Shown: piece after piece, positions 37,323-47,835 of the stretch
Numbering within the stretch: position 1 is the first letter of the stretch
Layout: every line of letters begins with the position of its first letter
From: Perca fluviatilis
Taxonomy: Eukaryota; Chordata; Actinopteri; Perciformes; Percidae
Assembly (NCBI RefSeq): GCF_010015445.1
Contig: NC_053114.1
Span: 26,121,579-26,185,578, forward strand
DNA: 64,000 bases
Reading direction: 5' to 3'
Made by a program: the position numbers and the translations under genes
Notes under the pieces: model-generated
The model's input: the letters and a program-made list of their open reading frames with translations, nothing else
Told to the model about the DNA's origin: nothing
Databases searched by the model: none

Positions 37323-38187
37323 ATTGTGTCATAACCACGCGACTTACTGTCGCATAGTAGAGGAATTACCATATAGTACAGGAGAAGCTCGCAGGCAGTT
37401 TCGACTTACATTAGCTGTTTAAGTTTAATTACTAATGTTAACTAGCATTTTAGTTAGCAATAATTAGCCTGTGCCCATCTTATCTCCTTACATATACCTA
37501 CGCTCTCCATCTCTGCAAGATTGGGAATGATTGAGATTTCTCTTGGCACAGCTACCAGAAGACTTACAACTTTCAGACACGTTGCTCACGTCACATTTAC
37601 GTCGTCTCTCTCACTCCTGATTTCCACTGGATGCAGAATGGCTGCGGACCGGCTCCGCTGCGTGTCTACTGCGTGCTCCGCTGTCCGTCAATACCCACTA
37701 GGTCCGGATTCAGGTAGAATAGAACCACAAAACCAACAACGGTTTGTTTCCATCCAGAGGAGTAGAGGGGAAACAACTCTGCGCTGTGTTTTGAAGGTGT
37801 AGTGCAGGAAAATATGATCCGCCGTAAGCACGGTGTATTTTATTTTTGAAAATTAACCGGATGTTTATTTTGTTTCTGTGCTCAACTTCCTGTCCCTCAC
37901 TATCTGCACTATCTGAATTGCTGCAGAGCTCTCCGGCGTCCGGCAAAAATAGAAGCTCTGCGTATCTGCTCCGGAGGGCTGCGGATCGCCGGAGCTGTGA
38001 CGGAGTCGGAACGCAGCCGTTCTGCAGCCAGTGGAAATACACACATTGACTTTAATGGAAACCTAATGACTCCGCCGCCGTTCCGGAGGTGTTACGGAGG
38101 TGTTCCGGAGCCGTTCCGGAGCCGGTGGAAAGTGGGGGTCAGTTGGAGGCTGCGCAGTAACGCTCAGCGCTCACCGGAAAAGTGCTT
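37323..38187. repeat. Tandem duplication, copy 2, interrupted
   Basis: The copy runs 37323-37613, is interrupted by a 525-base insert (37614-38138), and resumes at 38139 with TCAGTTGGAGGCTGCGCAGT. After about 38187 similarity to copy 1 ends. Confidence 0.85.
37614..38138. mobile_element. Short class II-like insertion with 3-bp target duplication
   Basis: It is bounded by TCA at 37611-37613 and 38139-38141. Comparison with copy 1 of the duplication shows that exactly this segment plus one TCA is extra. The ends are loosely inverted: TTTCCACTGGATGCAGAA on the left against TTTCCACCGGCTCCGGAA on the right. The inside is GC-rich with many TCCGGAG and GTTCCGGAG units. A 3-bp duplication would fit a PIF/Harbinger-type insertion, but TCA is not the usual TWA target, so the class is open. 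Confidence 0.7.
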
Positions 38188-39615
38188 CTAATATCCTTCA
38201 CTGGTCTGCGTCCAGAGCAACGGGATCTGTTGGTCTATTCTTATATACTGTCTATTGTTTTGAATGGTCTGTTGGCCCCTATTGTGAGTCTGCAGTAATG
38301 AAATGTAGGCGCCCAATTAACGTACTGTTTCTTTGCATCTTTCCTCATTGGAAGTTCCCAAATTCCGAGTACAATGGAATGCAGCATAAATGGCAGTGAC
38401 AAGCTCCACCTGGGCAGGAAAGTTGCCCCAGGCACTCTTGTATTACTTGACAAAGCAGCAAATACAAGAGCTTGCATCAGTGGGTTCATATGCTTAAAGG
38501 AGAATTTTTACGTTAATCTTGATCACTATAAATATGAGAGTAGAGTCGATAGAATAAAAAACCGAGCCGAATTGGTGCGGTCAACATGGAGTAGCTGCAG
38601 CTATGTCTACGAGCTTCCACTCAGCTAAAACGGCAGTTGTTGGGGCATGTTTTAGAGTGCCTTTGTGCCTCTTAACAGTCACAAAATGCAATTAAAATGT
38701 CTGTGCAACATGAACAGGGCCCTTACGTGACAACAAGATGCATTTTCAACTCAGACATTGTTTAAATTCACCTGCCCTGTCTCTATCCTGCTGGTAGCTA
38801 GCTCGCCCTGCTAGCTGCTAGCTGCCGTGTATTCAGTCATGTTTCTGTGATAATCATCACGCAGCAGTTCCGTGTGTATTTGTAGCTCATTAATTTTGTG
38901 TGTGATCGATCTGGTGTTGGTGAGTAGGAGGCTTGGCAGTGGTGATCTGTGTGGTAGTTCCCTTAGCCGGGCTAGCAGGCCCGACCATCATCCTTGTTTC
39001 TGATTTCTCCCCGCCTTCATCGCCTCCCACTCCCCACAACAATCCACTGAGCGCCCGCTGTTCTGGCTATGTCCTCCAGAGGACAGGTCATGCCTTTGCA
39101 ATGAAAACTTGAAGTTTATTCCCCCTCAGGTAATTGAGCACTGTAGTGGTTATGACCATATCAGTGACTATGTAACTACATGGAAACGGTCCAAATGATG
39201 TCTGTGGCTTGCACAGTGACAGCATTACTGAAGGCTAGCTCTAGTCTCGCGCTGAAGTCCTGTTATAGCAGGAAAAGGTAAACAATGTGTAGGTCGCTCT
39301 GAGAAGCAAGGATGCTAGTCGGGCCTGCTAGTCCGGCTAAGGCTAAAAACTATATGGCATCATTAATTGTCAACACTTCAGTAAACACACTCAATAACCA
39401 AACCAACAAATATTAATTGTATGCACTTATTATTCTTGTAATAGCCCGAGAAAAACATCACAGTATCATGATATACACAAACATGAATAACATGACAAAA
39501 TATGGCTAAAAACTCTGCTTCCATTTAATACTCACACAGTGACTTTATGTTTGTCTCAAGACCAATGTACAGAAATGTAGTCGCATGTGACAAAGGTAAC
39601 AGCTAGTTAGTGCTG
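38188..39615. other. Mixed repeat debris with an inverted repeat pair
   Basis: A MITE-like end (CTTAAAGGAGAATTTTTACG) starts at about 38495, and AACATGGAGTAGCTGCAGC and related words follow. Two arms of about 35 bp at 38960-38996 and 39308-39345 are inverted copies (TTAGCCGGGCTAGCAGGCCC against its near complement). No gene is supported. Confidence 0.4.
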
Positions 39616-39624
39616 GCAACAAAT

Positions 39625-40090
39625 TTGTCTCGCATTTCCAGACCTACCTCCGCAGAGCTGCCGAGGAGGGTCTGGCTAGTCGACACAACATTCCTGGATA
39701 GGAGAAAATCGTGCTCTGGTTTATTGGCATTTCTTTAAACCAATCACAATCGTCCTGAGTAACGCTATGCGCCGGACACAGCAACGGTGCCTTTGCAAAA
39801 TAGCCTTGGGAAGAAACTTGTTTTGGTGGAACATGCATGCAGGGAGGGGAGCTCTGGAAATAAAATGGCCGTCTAGTGTGTGATGAGAATTTTACGCAAC
39901 AAAAAAAAGATAAATGAAATTTGATTGTCAGTTGTAGCTCGGAGGATGTTTCCCGAATCAACTGGAGTTTAGAATGCCAACACAAAGAAAGCTGAGGTGA
40001 GGGACATCTGGCCGAAAACGAGGGACATCCGGCAGAACCTCCGGCAGCACCGGAACTATCCCGTAAATGAAACGTCGTCAATATAGACTA
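39625..40090. mobile_element. Unclassified dispersed repeat with 9-bp target duplication
   Basis: It is flanked by GCAACAAAT at 39616-39624 and 40091-40099. Internal phrases GCATTTCCAGACCTACC, GGAGGGTCTGGCTAGTC, TTTAAACCAATCACAATCGT and AGGGACATCCGGC match my memory of a very abundant percomorph repeat. There is no clear poly(A) and there are no strong inverted ends. The 145-codon minus-strand open frame at 39644-40081 lies inside it and is not a host gene. Confidence 0.65.
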
Positions 40091-40099
40091 GCAACAAAT

Positions 40100-41343
40100 A
40101 GAAGCTATATATTCAACGATATTGTGGTAAAAATGTGAGTGTTTGAAACAGATACCGGTGGACAGTGGGGAAGTGAATTATGCTGCAGGAGTGGTTTGAG
40201 ATGTTTGTATGGACGTTGAAGTTTATTGTAACAGTTGTGAATTCAAAGTAACTAAACAATACCTGTCATCCTTAGAGCCAATATTTAAGCTCACAGAGGT
40301 AGTGTTTGATTGTGTTTTTGTGTGTTGTGTTCCTTTTAAAAGAAGGTATCCCTTTTAAAACACTGAGATAAGATAAACCCAGGCCCGTCCATGAGTATTT
40401 ATTGCCAGTCAGAAAATACACTCACTAAGGTGCTCTGAGTAGCTATTAAACAAGTGTGGAGGTGACCTCTGGTTTCAAGCGACTGTATCTCTGACAGCCA
40501 AAGCTGCAAAGGCCATCCTAAATGGATTTCCTAAAGTTTCATTTAGGAAAATAAAAGTGGAAAGTAATTCAGAGGCAAGGCTGTGCGAGAGAAAGCTCTG
40601 TATGGATCATACAGTGGGCTGCTTGAGTGCTTACAAATGTATTCTTTCTCTATGGAGGACCTGACTGATGACCATGGTTCAAAATCAAGCCTTAGCAAAA
40701 GAAATTAGGACACACTATTTTGCGAAAAATATTTTACAGCTTTGTTGTGCATTTACAACAGCTGGAGGGACATATTCTGTACATGGAAGTGTGGGTGTGT
40801 GTGAGCGTCTATATGGTATCCTTAAGGCTAACTTCATAAATCACCTTTCTCATTGTGTCACGTTACATTTCAACAACTGCAACATATATTCAGCTCAACA
40901 AGAGTAGCAGTAGTTACTGGCAGCTGCACTCTGAAGATGGCTAGCTGTTACAGTAAATTCATTTGTACACACACAGTCACACTATTATGGGTTAAAGGGA
41001 TAAAAAAGCAGTGTACATTAAAAATGAAATTCTGAAAACATCCTTTACCCTACCCTTTAAAGCGACAGGGGCTTTGTCAATGGGGAACCGTCAGGGCCCT
41101 CTAGGCCCTCAGAGAGGTCCTAAGATATTCTATTAAATAATATTTAAAAAGTCATCAGTTGTAATTTTATTTTGTCAATTCATAATTTAACAATCAACAT
41201 TTAAACAAAACAGGGTTTCTTTTTGTTTTGGAAATAAACCCTTCAAAACTACCTATTCAGTTTGTGTTGGAATGTGAAGGATAAATGAATTGTCAACCTC
41301 AGAATTTTGTTGCCAATGCTGTTGCTAGGAAGAAGATGTTGTG
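40100..41343. other. AT-rich single-copy-looking DNA
   Basis: No gene or recognised repeat is supported. Confidence 0.35.
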
Positions 41344-41351
41344 CTTTCAGC

Positions 41352-41703
41352 TAGAGCTGGGCAATATATCGATATTATATCGATATCGTGATATGAGACT
41401 AGATATTGTCTTAGATTTTGGATAACGTAATATCGTAATAGGGCATAGTGGCATATGGCATAGTGTTACAGTAAAGTGATGTCATTTTCTGAACTTATCA
41501 GACTGTTGTAACTGTTCTATTATTTGTCTTTACCCACTTAGTCATTATATCCACATTACTGATGATTTATGAACAATCTCATTGTGTAAATATTTTGTGA
41601 AAGCCTCCAATAGTCAACCCTACAATATCGTTGTGGTATCGATATCGAGGTATTTGGTCAAAAATATTGTGATATTTGATTTTCTCCATATCGCCCAGCC
41701 CTA
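41352..41703. mobile_element. Non-autonomous hAT transposon, perfect 8-bp duplication
   Basis: The ends TAGAGCTGGGCAATAT and ATATCGCCCAGCCCTA are inverted repeats, with CTTTCAGC at 41344-41351 and 41704-41711. Sub-terminal TATCGATATCG words on both sides. 352 bp, no coding capacity. Confidence 0.92.
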
Positions 41704-41711
41704 CTTTCAGC

Positions 41712-42714
41712 TCGGTGATTGGTGGTCCGGCTATACATTTACAGAGGACCAAGCAATAGTTTTCAATGAGAGAGTAATTTCAAATGACAAATGTCAAATT
41801 GACCAGTCATATCTGCACTTTAAATGATCGGGCTTTGTTATCGCTAACTTTATTCCACCCGTAGTGGGCACAAGCACAGACATATGTACTCAAGCTATCA
41901 CCGCTGATAAACTAGGCTAGCTAACATTAGCCAGCCTGCTGGTTCATGATGGAAACCAGGAGTAACATTATCGCTGCTGAGGAGGACCAAAGCTATGAAG
42001 AGGACATTGTTGTGAATTTATTATCAATGCTGTTTTTAAGATGAACTTTTAATGAAAAGATGGAGTCGGCAAAGAAAGACCTACAGAACATCTTAATATG
42101 AAAATCTGAAGCTTTTGAGAGGCATTTCAACTTCAGCTAAAACTGGTTTTATTGTGGCTGCTACTGCCATTGTTTTGTATAATGTTAAGGTTTATTAGGA
42201 AAAACTTTAAAAAAATTAGATTAAAAAAATTAATTAATGTGTAAATTTTATGTTACCAACATTCTGCACATTTACTGTAATTCTGCATAATAACCGTTTC
42301 CCAAATAAACCGTAACATACATACATTATATATTGAATTGGGTGCTGTGCTAATCTAATATTATTATTTATTAAAAATATTGCTTGTTTATGGTGGTGGG
42401 TTTCAAAATACAGTAATCACTGTTTACTGTCCATGGTTCTGAAGTGTCTGTTGCTGATGGTCACTTAGCTGTATGCGCGCTGTCATGATGTGTAGCCACA
42501 TGAAATGCAGTTGGTTTTGTGTGGTAGGAGGGGGTCGCTGTCATGCGTTTTGCACCCCAGCTGGTTGTCACCATATTCAGCTGAAGTGCAAACACACAGC
42601 CTGTGTGATAATGCAATTATTTGTAAAGAGGATTTGCATTTTGTTTTCAAAATCAGCTGTTTTTTGTTTTGGTGATAATACTCGCTCTCTCCCTACTGTT
42701 TGCTTGTTGCATTG
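41712..42714. other. AT-rich DNA, no gene seen
   Basis: A 42473-42718 plus-strand frame is Cys/His-rich but has no zinc-finger spacing and no splice context. Confidence 0.35.
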
Positions 42715-42718
42715 TTAA

Positions 42719-43413
42719 AGTGCCCATATTATGAAAAAAACACTTTTTCTGGGATTTGGGGTGTACTTTTGTGTCTCTGGTGCTTCCACACACATACAAA
42801 CTTTGAAAAAAATCCATCCATGCTGTTTTGAGTGAGATACGGTTTCTGAATGTGTCCTGCCTTCAGTCTCCTGGTGAGCTGTTCAAAATCGGCTCGGACT
42901 GTGACGTCACAGTCCGAAATGAGCTGGCTAACCACAACCGTTAGCATGCTAACGCTAACGCTACGAGCTAACGCTAGCGTTAGCATGCTACGTCGTTCTC
43001 AATAGCAAAGCACTGCTACAACACACACAAGTTCACCATAATCTACAAAAGAACTACTTAAATGTGTGCCCTCATTTAGAAGTCTCCCAGCTAATCCTGC
43101 CTTGTAACTGACCAAAGTTGGAGAAACAGGCTTTCTTTTACTGTCTCTAGAGTTAGCTAGCTGACATGCTCTACATCTGAGCTACTGAGCATGTGCGAGT
43201 GCAATCAAAGATAGTACAGAAGAAGAAGATGAAAAGAGGTCTCACTCTGTAGCTAAAAGAGAGACCAGGTGAAAAGAGGATCTGCAGCAGTGAGAGAGAG
43301 CTGTGCAGTACAACAACAATATGGTGTTTTTTGAAAATTAAACCATGTAAACCTATTCTGGTACAACCTTAAAATACAGTTATGAACCTGAAAATGAGCA
43401 TAATATGGGCGCT
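42719..43413. mobile_element. piggyBac-like MITE flanked by TTAA
   Basis: TTAA lies at 42715-42718 and 43414-43417. The ends AGTGCCCATATTATG and CATAATATGGGCGCT are inverted with one mismatch, followed by short A/T runs. TTAA target sites define the piggyBac superfamily. The inside carries a 24-bp palindrome and a cluster of GCTAACG palindromes. At 695 bp, no transposase is visible. Confidence 0.88.
42902..42909. promoter_or_regulatory. Full cAMP response element (TGACGTCA)
   Basis: The 8-bp CRE sits at the exact centre of a perfect 24-bp palindrome (42894-42917) inside the piggyBac-like MITE. CREB/ATF dimers bind this site in other contexts; activity here is inferred, not shown. Confidence 0.45.
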
Positions 43414-43417
43414 TTAA

Positions 43418-44401
43418 GGCTAGCGTCTTAATTTTTGTTTCTGAGCTGGAATTGTCATACATAATATTTGCAGTACTATAAGAGAGGACACAATAAGCTA
43501 GGCTGGTAGTTTGCTTTTTTTTCCAAAAAGGGAAGGGGGGTCAGGGGGCCAAGGTTTAAGAGTCACAGTTTGCTACTGGGCTTTGTGCAGCAAAAGCAGA
43601 GGAAGGCTCAAAAGCAGGGCCTGAATCAGCTAGATTGCATCCAATCTTAAATGAAATTTATGAACCTCACAAAGGGGGATTATGCTCACAGGATTATTTT
43701 CAACAACAATGCAGCAGCCGCCGCGGCCAATTACAGACAGACGCACACATGCTATTCATGCAAACGCTAACCCTCTCAAGCACACAACGGCTTTTGAACA
43801 CACATTATCTGCACTAGCATAGTTGAGTGTCTACTGAAGTGACCACTGCTATGTACATTTCACTATGACAGTGACTTAAAATCATCTGTAATGCACATAT
43901 AGCGCAGCACCAGTAACTCAATCAGCTCCTGTGAACTTTGCAGAAGAATAGAAATGTTTGCCTTGCTCCAACATTTGATCTCAAGCCCCCGACAGGGATC
44001 TCAAACTGTCTGCAGGCAAATGAGAGCTGTCTGGTATTTCTCAGGGCAATGCTAAATCAAATTAGTGAAAGCAATGTTAATTTCAAGCAGCATTTCATTA
44101 AAAAGGAAAAGATAATCAGAAACAAAGACTCCATGTCCTTCTGACTAATCTAATAATGCTTTGTCTGTTTGCTTTAATCGCATTTAACGATTAAGAAGTA
44201 GAGACGGGGCTAAGTCATGTAGACAGAGGGATCTCATAATCTGCCTGTCATGGCCACCATCTGATTTCCTGCTATTCGTCACAGTATTGATGAAGGGATG
44301 GGCGGGTGGTGTGTCAACCCTCAGCTGATGTCTTGAGAGGTGCACTAGCCCCAGGATGGGACTGCTTGTCTTTAGAAGAGGGGGTTCAGATATCACCTTA
44401 C
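43418..44401. other. Single-copy DNA, no gene seen
   Basis: The block at 43990-44180 (CAAATTAGTGAAAGC, CATTTCATTAAAAAGG, TTAATCGCATTTAACG) resembles conserved non-coding DNA. Nothing else is recognised. Confidence 0.35.
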
Positions 44402-44596
44402 CTTAAAGAGTTGCAGTACTGTACTGGGGGCACTGGCAGACATGGCTATTAGATCTGAGTCCTGGGGCCTGGATGCTAAAAGCATAATCTTCTTCGGTTT
44501 TCTTCGAGTTTCGGGGCAGAGCCAGAGATCAGGAAACATCTGTGTAATGTTAAGTTCTGTCATGTCAGTTTCCGATCTTCCATTGACAGTGAAATC
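44402..44596 (-). CDS. Candidate internal coding exon, 65 codons
   Basis: On the minus strand, a long T-rich tract (GGTTTTTTTGTTTTGTTTTT) and acceptor ATCATTGTAG precede 195 open bases, closed by the donor TTAAG|GTAAGG. Phase is 0 at both ends. The peptide starts DFTVNGRSETDMTELNITQM, has a hydrophobic segment (MFPDLWLCP), a basic patch (ETRRKPKKIMLLASR) and ends APSTVLQLFK. Splice sites are the best pair in the window. Codon bias is weaker than in 28144-28281. It would be the most upstream of the minus-strand exon candidates. The family is not recognised; an intronic pseudo-exon cannot be excluded. Confidence 0.45.
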
Positions 44597-47139
44597 CTAC
44601 AATGATTGACCAAAAAACAAAACAAAAAAACCTTTATAATATTCAGCAATGCTACAAGGTAGAACCACCCTGCAATACATATTATCATTATCAAACATGT
44701 TTGTTGACACTATGTTTTAAATCAAGGGATGTGTCTATGGTTGTATTGGAAAACATTATATTGCGAGGTATTCTTATAAATATTAAATATTATTTCTAAT
44801 ATTTTGTTCCTCCATGTATTTAAAGGGCAAAAGTTGAGTTAACACCTCTATGATGCAGTCTCAACAAAAAGTTGACATTATTTTCAGTAAGGTAGTTGTC
44901 GTAGGGCTGTTCTGTTGGATTACATCAGGATTTCTATTTTTCTGGTCATTCATAACATTAAGTTGGTTAAAACTAATTACACAGAAAAGTATTAATGTGC
45001 ATATTTTGGATTCATTCTGCATAACAGTTGAAGATATTGCTTGTTGATATGCTCTATATACTACCAAAAGCACAGCATATAAGACTGTGTAGCTTTCTTT
45101 GAAATTATAAAGGTACAATTCACATTCAGAATTGTATTATTTTGGCTGTTGCTGATATTATGTAGTGCAACCTAAAGTTTGGTGATTTTCTAAATTACAC
45201 TGTATTTAGGAAATCCACAACTTAGCCATATTTCTAACTGTGGTTGTGGTTTTGCTACATAAAACGGATTTATGGTGATTATTTACGCAGGTGGGACTGT
45301 AAGTGGAAGAGTTTGCTGAATAAGGAATAGAGATGAAAACACGAATGTTGAATTAAAAAAAAAAACCTCATCAGATCCTCCTCCCTTAGAAAACATTAAA
45401 ATAACTCATTCCTCATCAGTGGGTACGATCACTTGAATGGAATCAATCAATTGTGTTCCGCTTGGCTTTGCTCTTCTTTGCTCTTCGTTTCCAAATCCAA
45501 TCTCTTCCATGTCATCTCAGAGCACATTTATAAGGGCCCAGCCTCTTGATTATCTCCCTCCCACGCCTCAACTCCCCCGCTGCTGCATGCTCCAATGTAT
45601 TAAATTAAATGAGGTGTCTGTCCAGGTCACCCTCGCCCCAGCCTCCCACACCCCCCGCTCTCACTGCTGGTAATCAAGGGAGAGGACCCCTCCCTGCTGG
45701 TTTTGTGCCAGCCAAGCTGCATAAATTAGCATTAATGAGGGCTGGAAAGACCTGCAGTAAAGGAGGGAGGGGCAGACTGAAAGGAGCAAAAACAGAATGG
45801 GGGAGAGAGAACTGCAGTTACAGCTTCAAACTGAACACCCACCTAAGGTTAAATTTCTCTGTCGCCTTACCGTCTTCCTTTTTATACCTATCTTTCCATT
45901 CTGTAGCCTAGCTTCTGTCTTTTCACAGGCTATCTCCCACAGACAGGCTCAACAAAGCTCTGAGACGTAAAACAGTGGTGGCTTGGGTTCTGCCATAAAT
46001 GAATCATAGATGAGGTTGTGTGAACACTGTTAACATAATCCCATGGCTCAGGCTCAAAAATACTGCAGGGCGCTAACATCTTTGTTGTTCATCAAATATT
46101 GATGCATACATAATTATTTAGGCAAAAAGGTGCAGATGGTGAGAATATGTATATACATTTCAGTGACAGATGCATTTTTTTGTATTGGCTTTATGAAAGA
46201 AAATGTTATCCTGGTGGATCTTATTAGACTTAATTACCTCAGGGATACATACAATTATATTTTCATAATAAAGCGTTGAAAGTGTCATGTGTTTTATATA
46301 TCGACAGTATTTGTGTGTTGGCTGTAATTATGTATGAAAAACTGTCAAAGCAGCATGCAGATGTACATCATACTGTTGTCGTATGCTCCATTATAATCAT
46401 TGGGGATAGCTACTGCAATTACAGGAAACATCATCGCATCACTTCATTCTGTTCCCCAACTTTAATTGCTTAATGCAGCCTTTACTGCTGCACTGCTCCC
46501 CTACTCTCAGTTTCCCCCTCCATCTCATCATTCCTCCCTACCCCTCCTCCCTTTCTTATCTCTTCCAATGCCACCTCATCTACTACCAACTTCTTCCTGG
46601 TAATTAAAGTTGAACTGCATGTAGGCCTCTAGTCTGAGGGTGGCAAATTGGCAGAATCAACCAATGACTACCTAACATAGTGTTTTCTTTAGTTTTCGCA
46701 CAGGAGCTAACTGTAATGAGATATCCTATTAGCACCTGTGTGAGATTGGAGTCCCAAACACTATACCATCACCCGATATGGGTGTGTTGCAGAAATTCTG
46801 CCAACAGTGTGAAAGAAGACTAATGTGTTACCATCTGTAACAGCAACATTCAAGTTGCAAACAAATGCCTTCCATCTTCATGGATGTATTATAAGAACTG
46901 GATACAGCATTCCCTGTTCTTACTTAAGAGAGTTGCTCAGGGGCGCATTAAGCTATCATGGAGTCAAAAAATACCCGGATGATTGGCACTGCTTCTGCAC
47001 TGTGTGGCCCATAGAGCAGACACACTAGAGACTTCTGCTGGCCGAGCCCGGGGCTCCACAGTGAGAGTGTTTCACTGGCATTGGCGACTAAAAATTAAAG
47101 TGTGCGAACTGTAAAATGTATTTAAGAGCATATGTGCGA
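44597..47139. other. Single-copy block with conserved-element-like sequence
   Basis: 45400-45760 (ATTTATAAGGGCCCAGCC, TAAATTAGCATTAATGAGGG) and 46590-46690 look like non-coding conserved DNA. Exon-like pairs at about 45670-45725 and 45850-45880 are weak and do not keep a shared phase with 44402. No gene is called. Confidence 0.35.
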
Positions 47140-47599
47140 ATAACCTAACGTTAGGGTATTTTCACGCTTGCCGTTTTTTGCAGATAGGCGACCAGTAGCT
47201 TACATGAACTACATTAAATTTTAGTTTTCATTTGTTGTCTTTCTGTCTTTGTTACTACATAATGTGCTCACATGATATAGGGTGTCTCAGAGCGTCCAAT
47301 CTTGGCTCGTCATTGTTGCAGAGGCAACATCTGTCTGACGTCCCCCGTACACGTGAAGCTGCCTAAATAAGATCTACAGTAAAACCAATCTGTGCTGGCT
47401 GTGCCATTGTTTTATTATGGGGAGAGCGGTGGAGACAGAGGAAGCGCTACCACTGCTCGGAATTGCTGCCAAGCGCTGCATTTAAAGCTCATATTATTTC
47501 AACTTTGACCTTGTAGCTGTTGATCACTCAAGGTGCAACCAAAGCCAAAAGCAATGATGATATACAGTCACGTGCATAGGTGACGGAAGACTTGTATCA

Positions 47600-47677
47600 C
47601 GTGGACGCGGCAACACTTTTGTTGTCATTACTTAGAATTCCTCATGGGGGCGGCAGAAACTACGCACTATATCTTTA
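47600..47677. mobile_element. One-ended MITE terminus
   Basis: GGCAGAAACTACGCACTATA followed by TCTTTAAGG is a repeat end of the TTAAAGATATAGTG type I associate with teleost MITEs. The rest of the element probably extends left towards 47150, where CpG-rich repeat-like phrases occur, but no left end was found. Confidence 0.45.
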
Positions 47678-47835
47678 AGGATGAAATAACGATTTAAAAA
47701 AACAATGCGCGTCACTGTACAGTGTACACTGCAAGCTGATCCATATGGCTAGCCGTATTTCATAGTGGGGTCCTTGATTTAGTACAAAGCTAAGTGAATA
47801 GAAAATGTTCCTTTCAGTTTTGTTTGTTATAGTTA

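Noticed and set aside
39644..40081. 145-codon open frame on the minus strand, the longest in the window
   Set aside because: It lies almost exactly within the dispersed repeat at 39625-40090 and shows no domain or splice signal.
42473..42718. Cys/His-rich plus-strand frame
   Set aside because: Spacing of Cys and His does not fit a zinc finger and there is no splice context.
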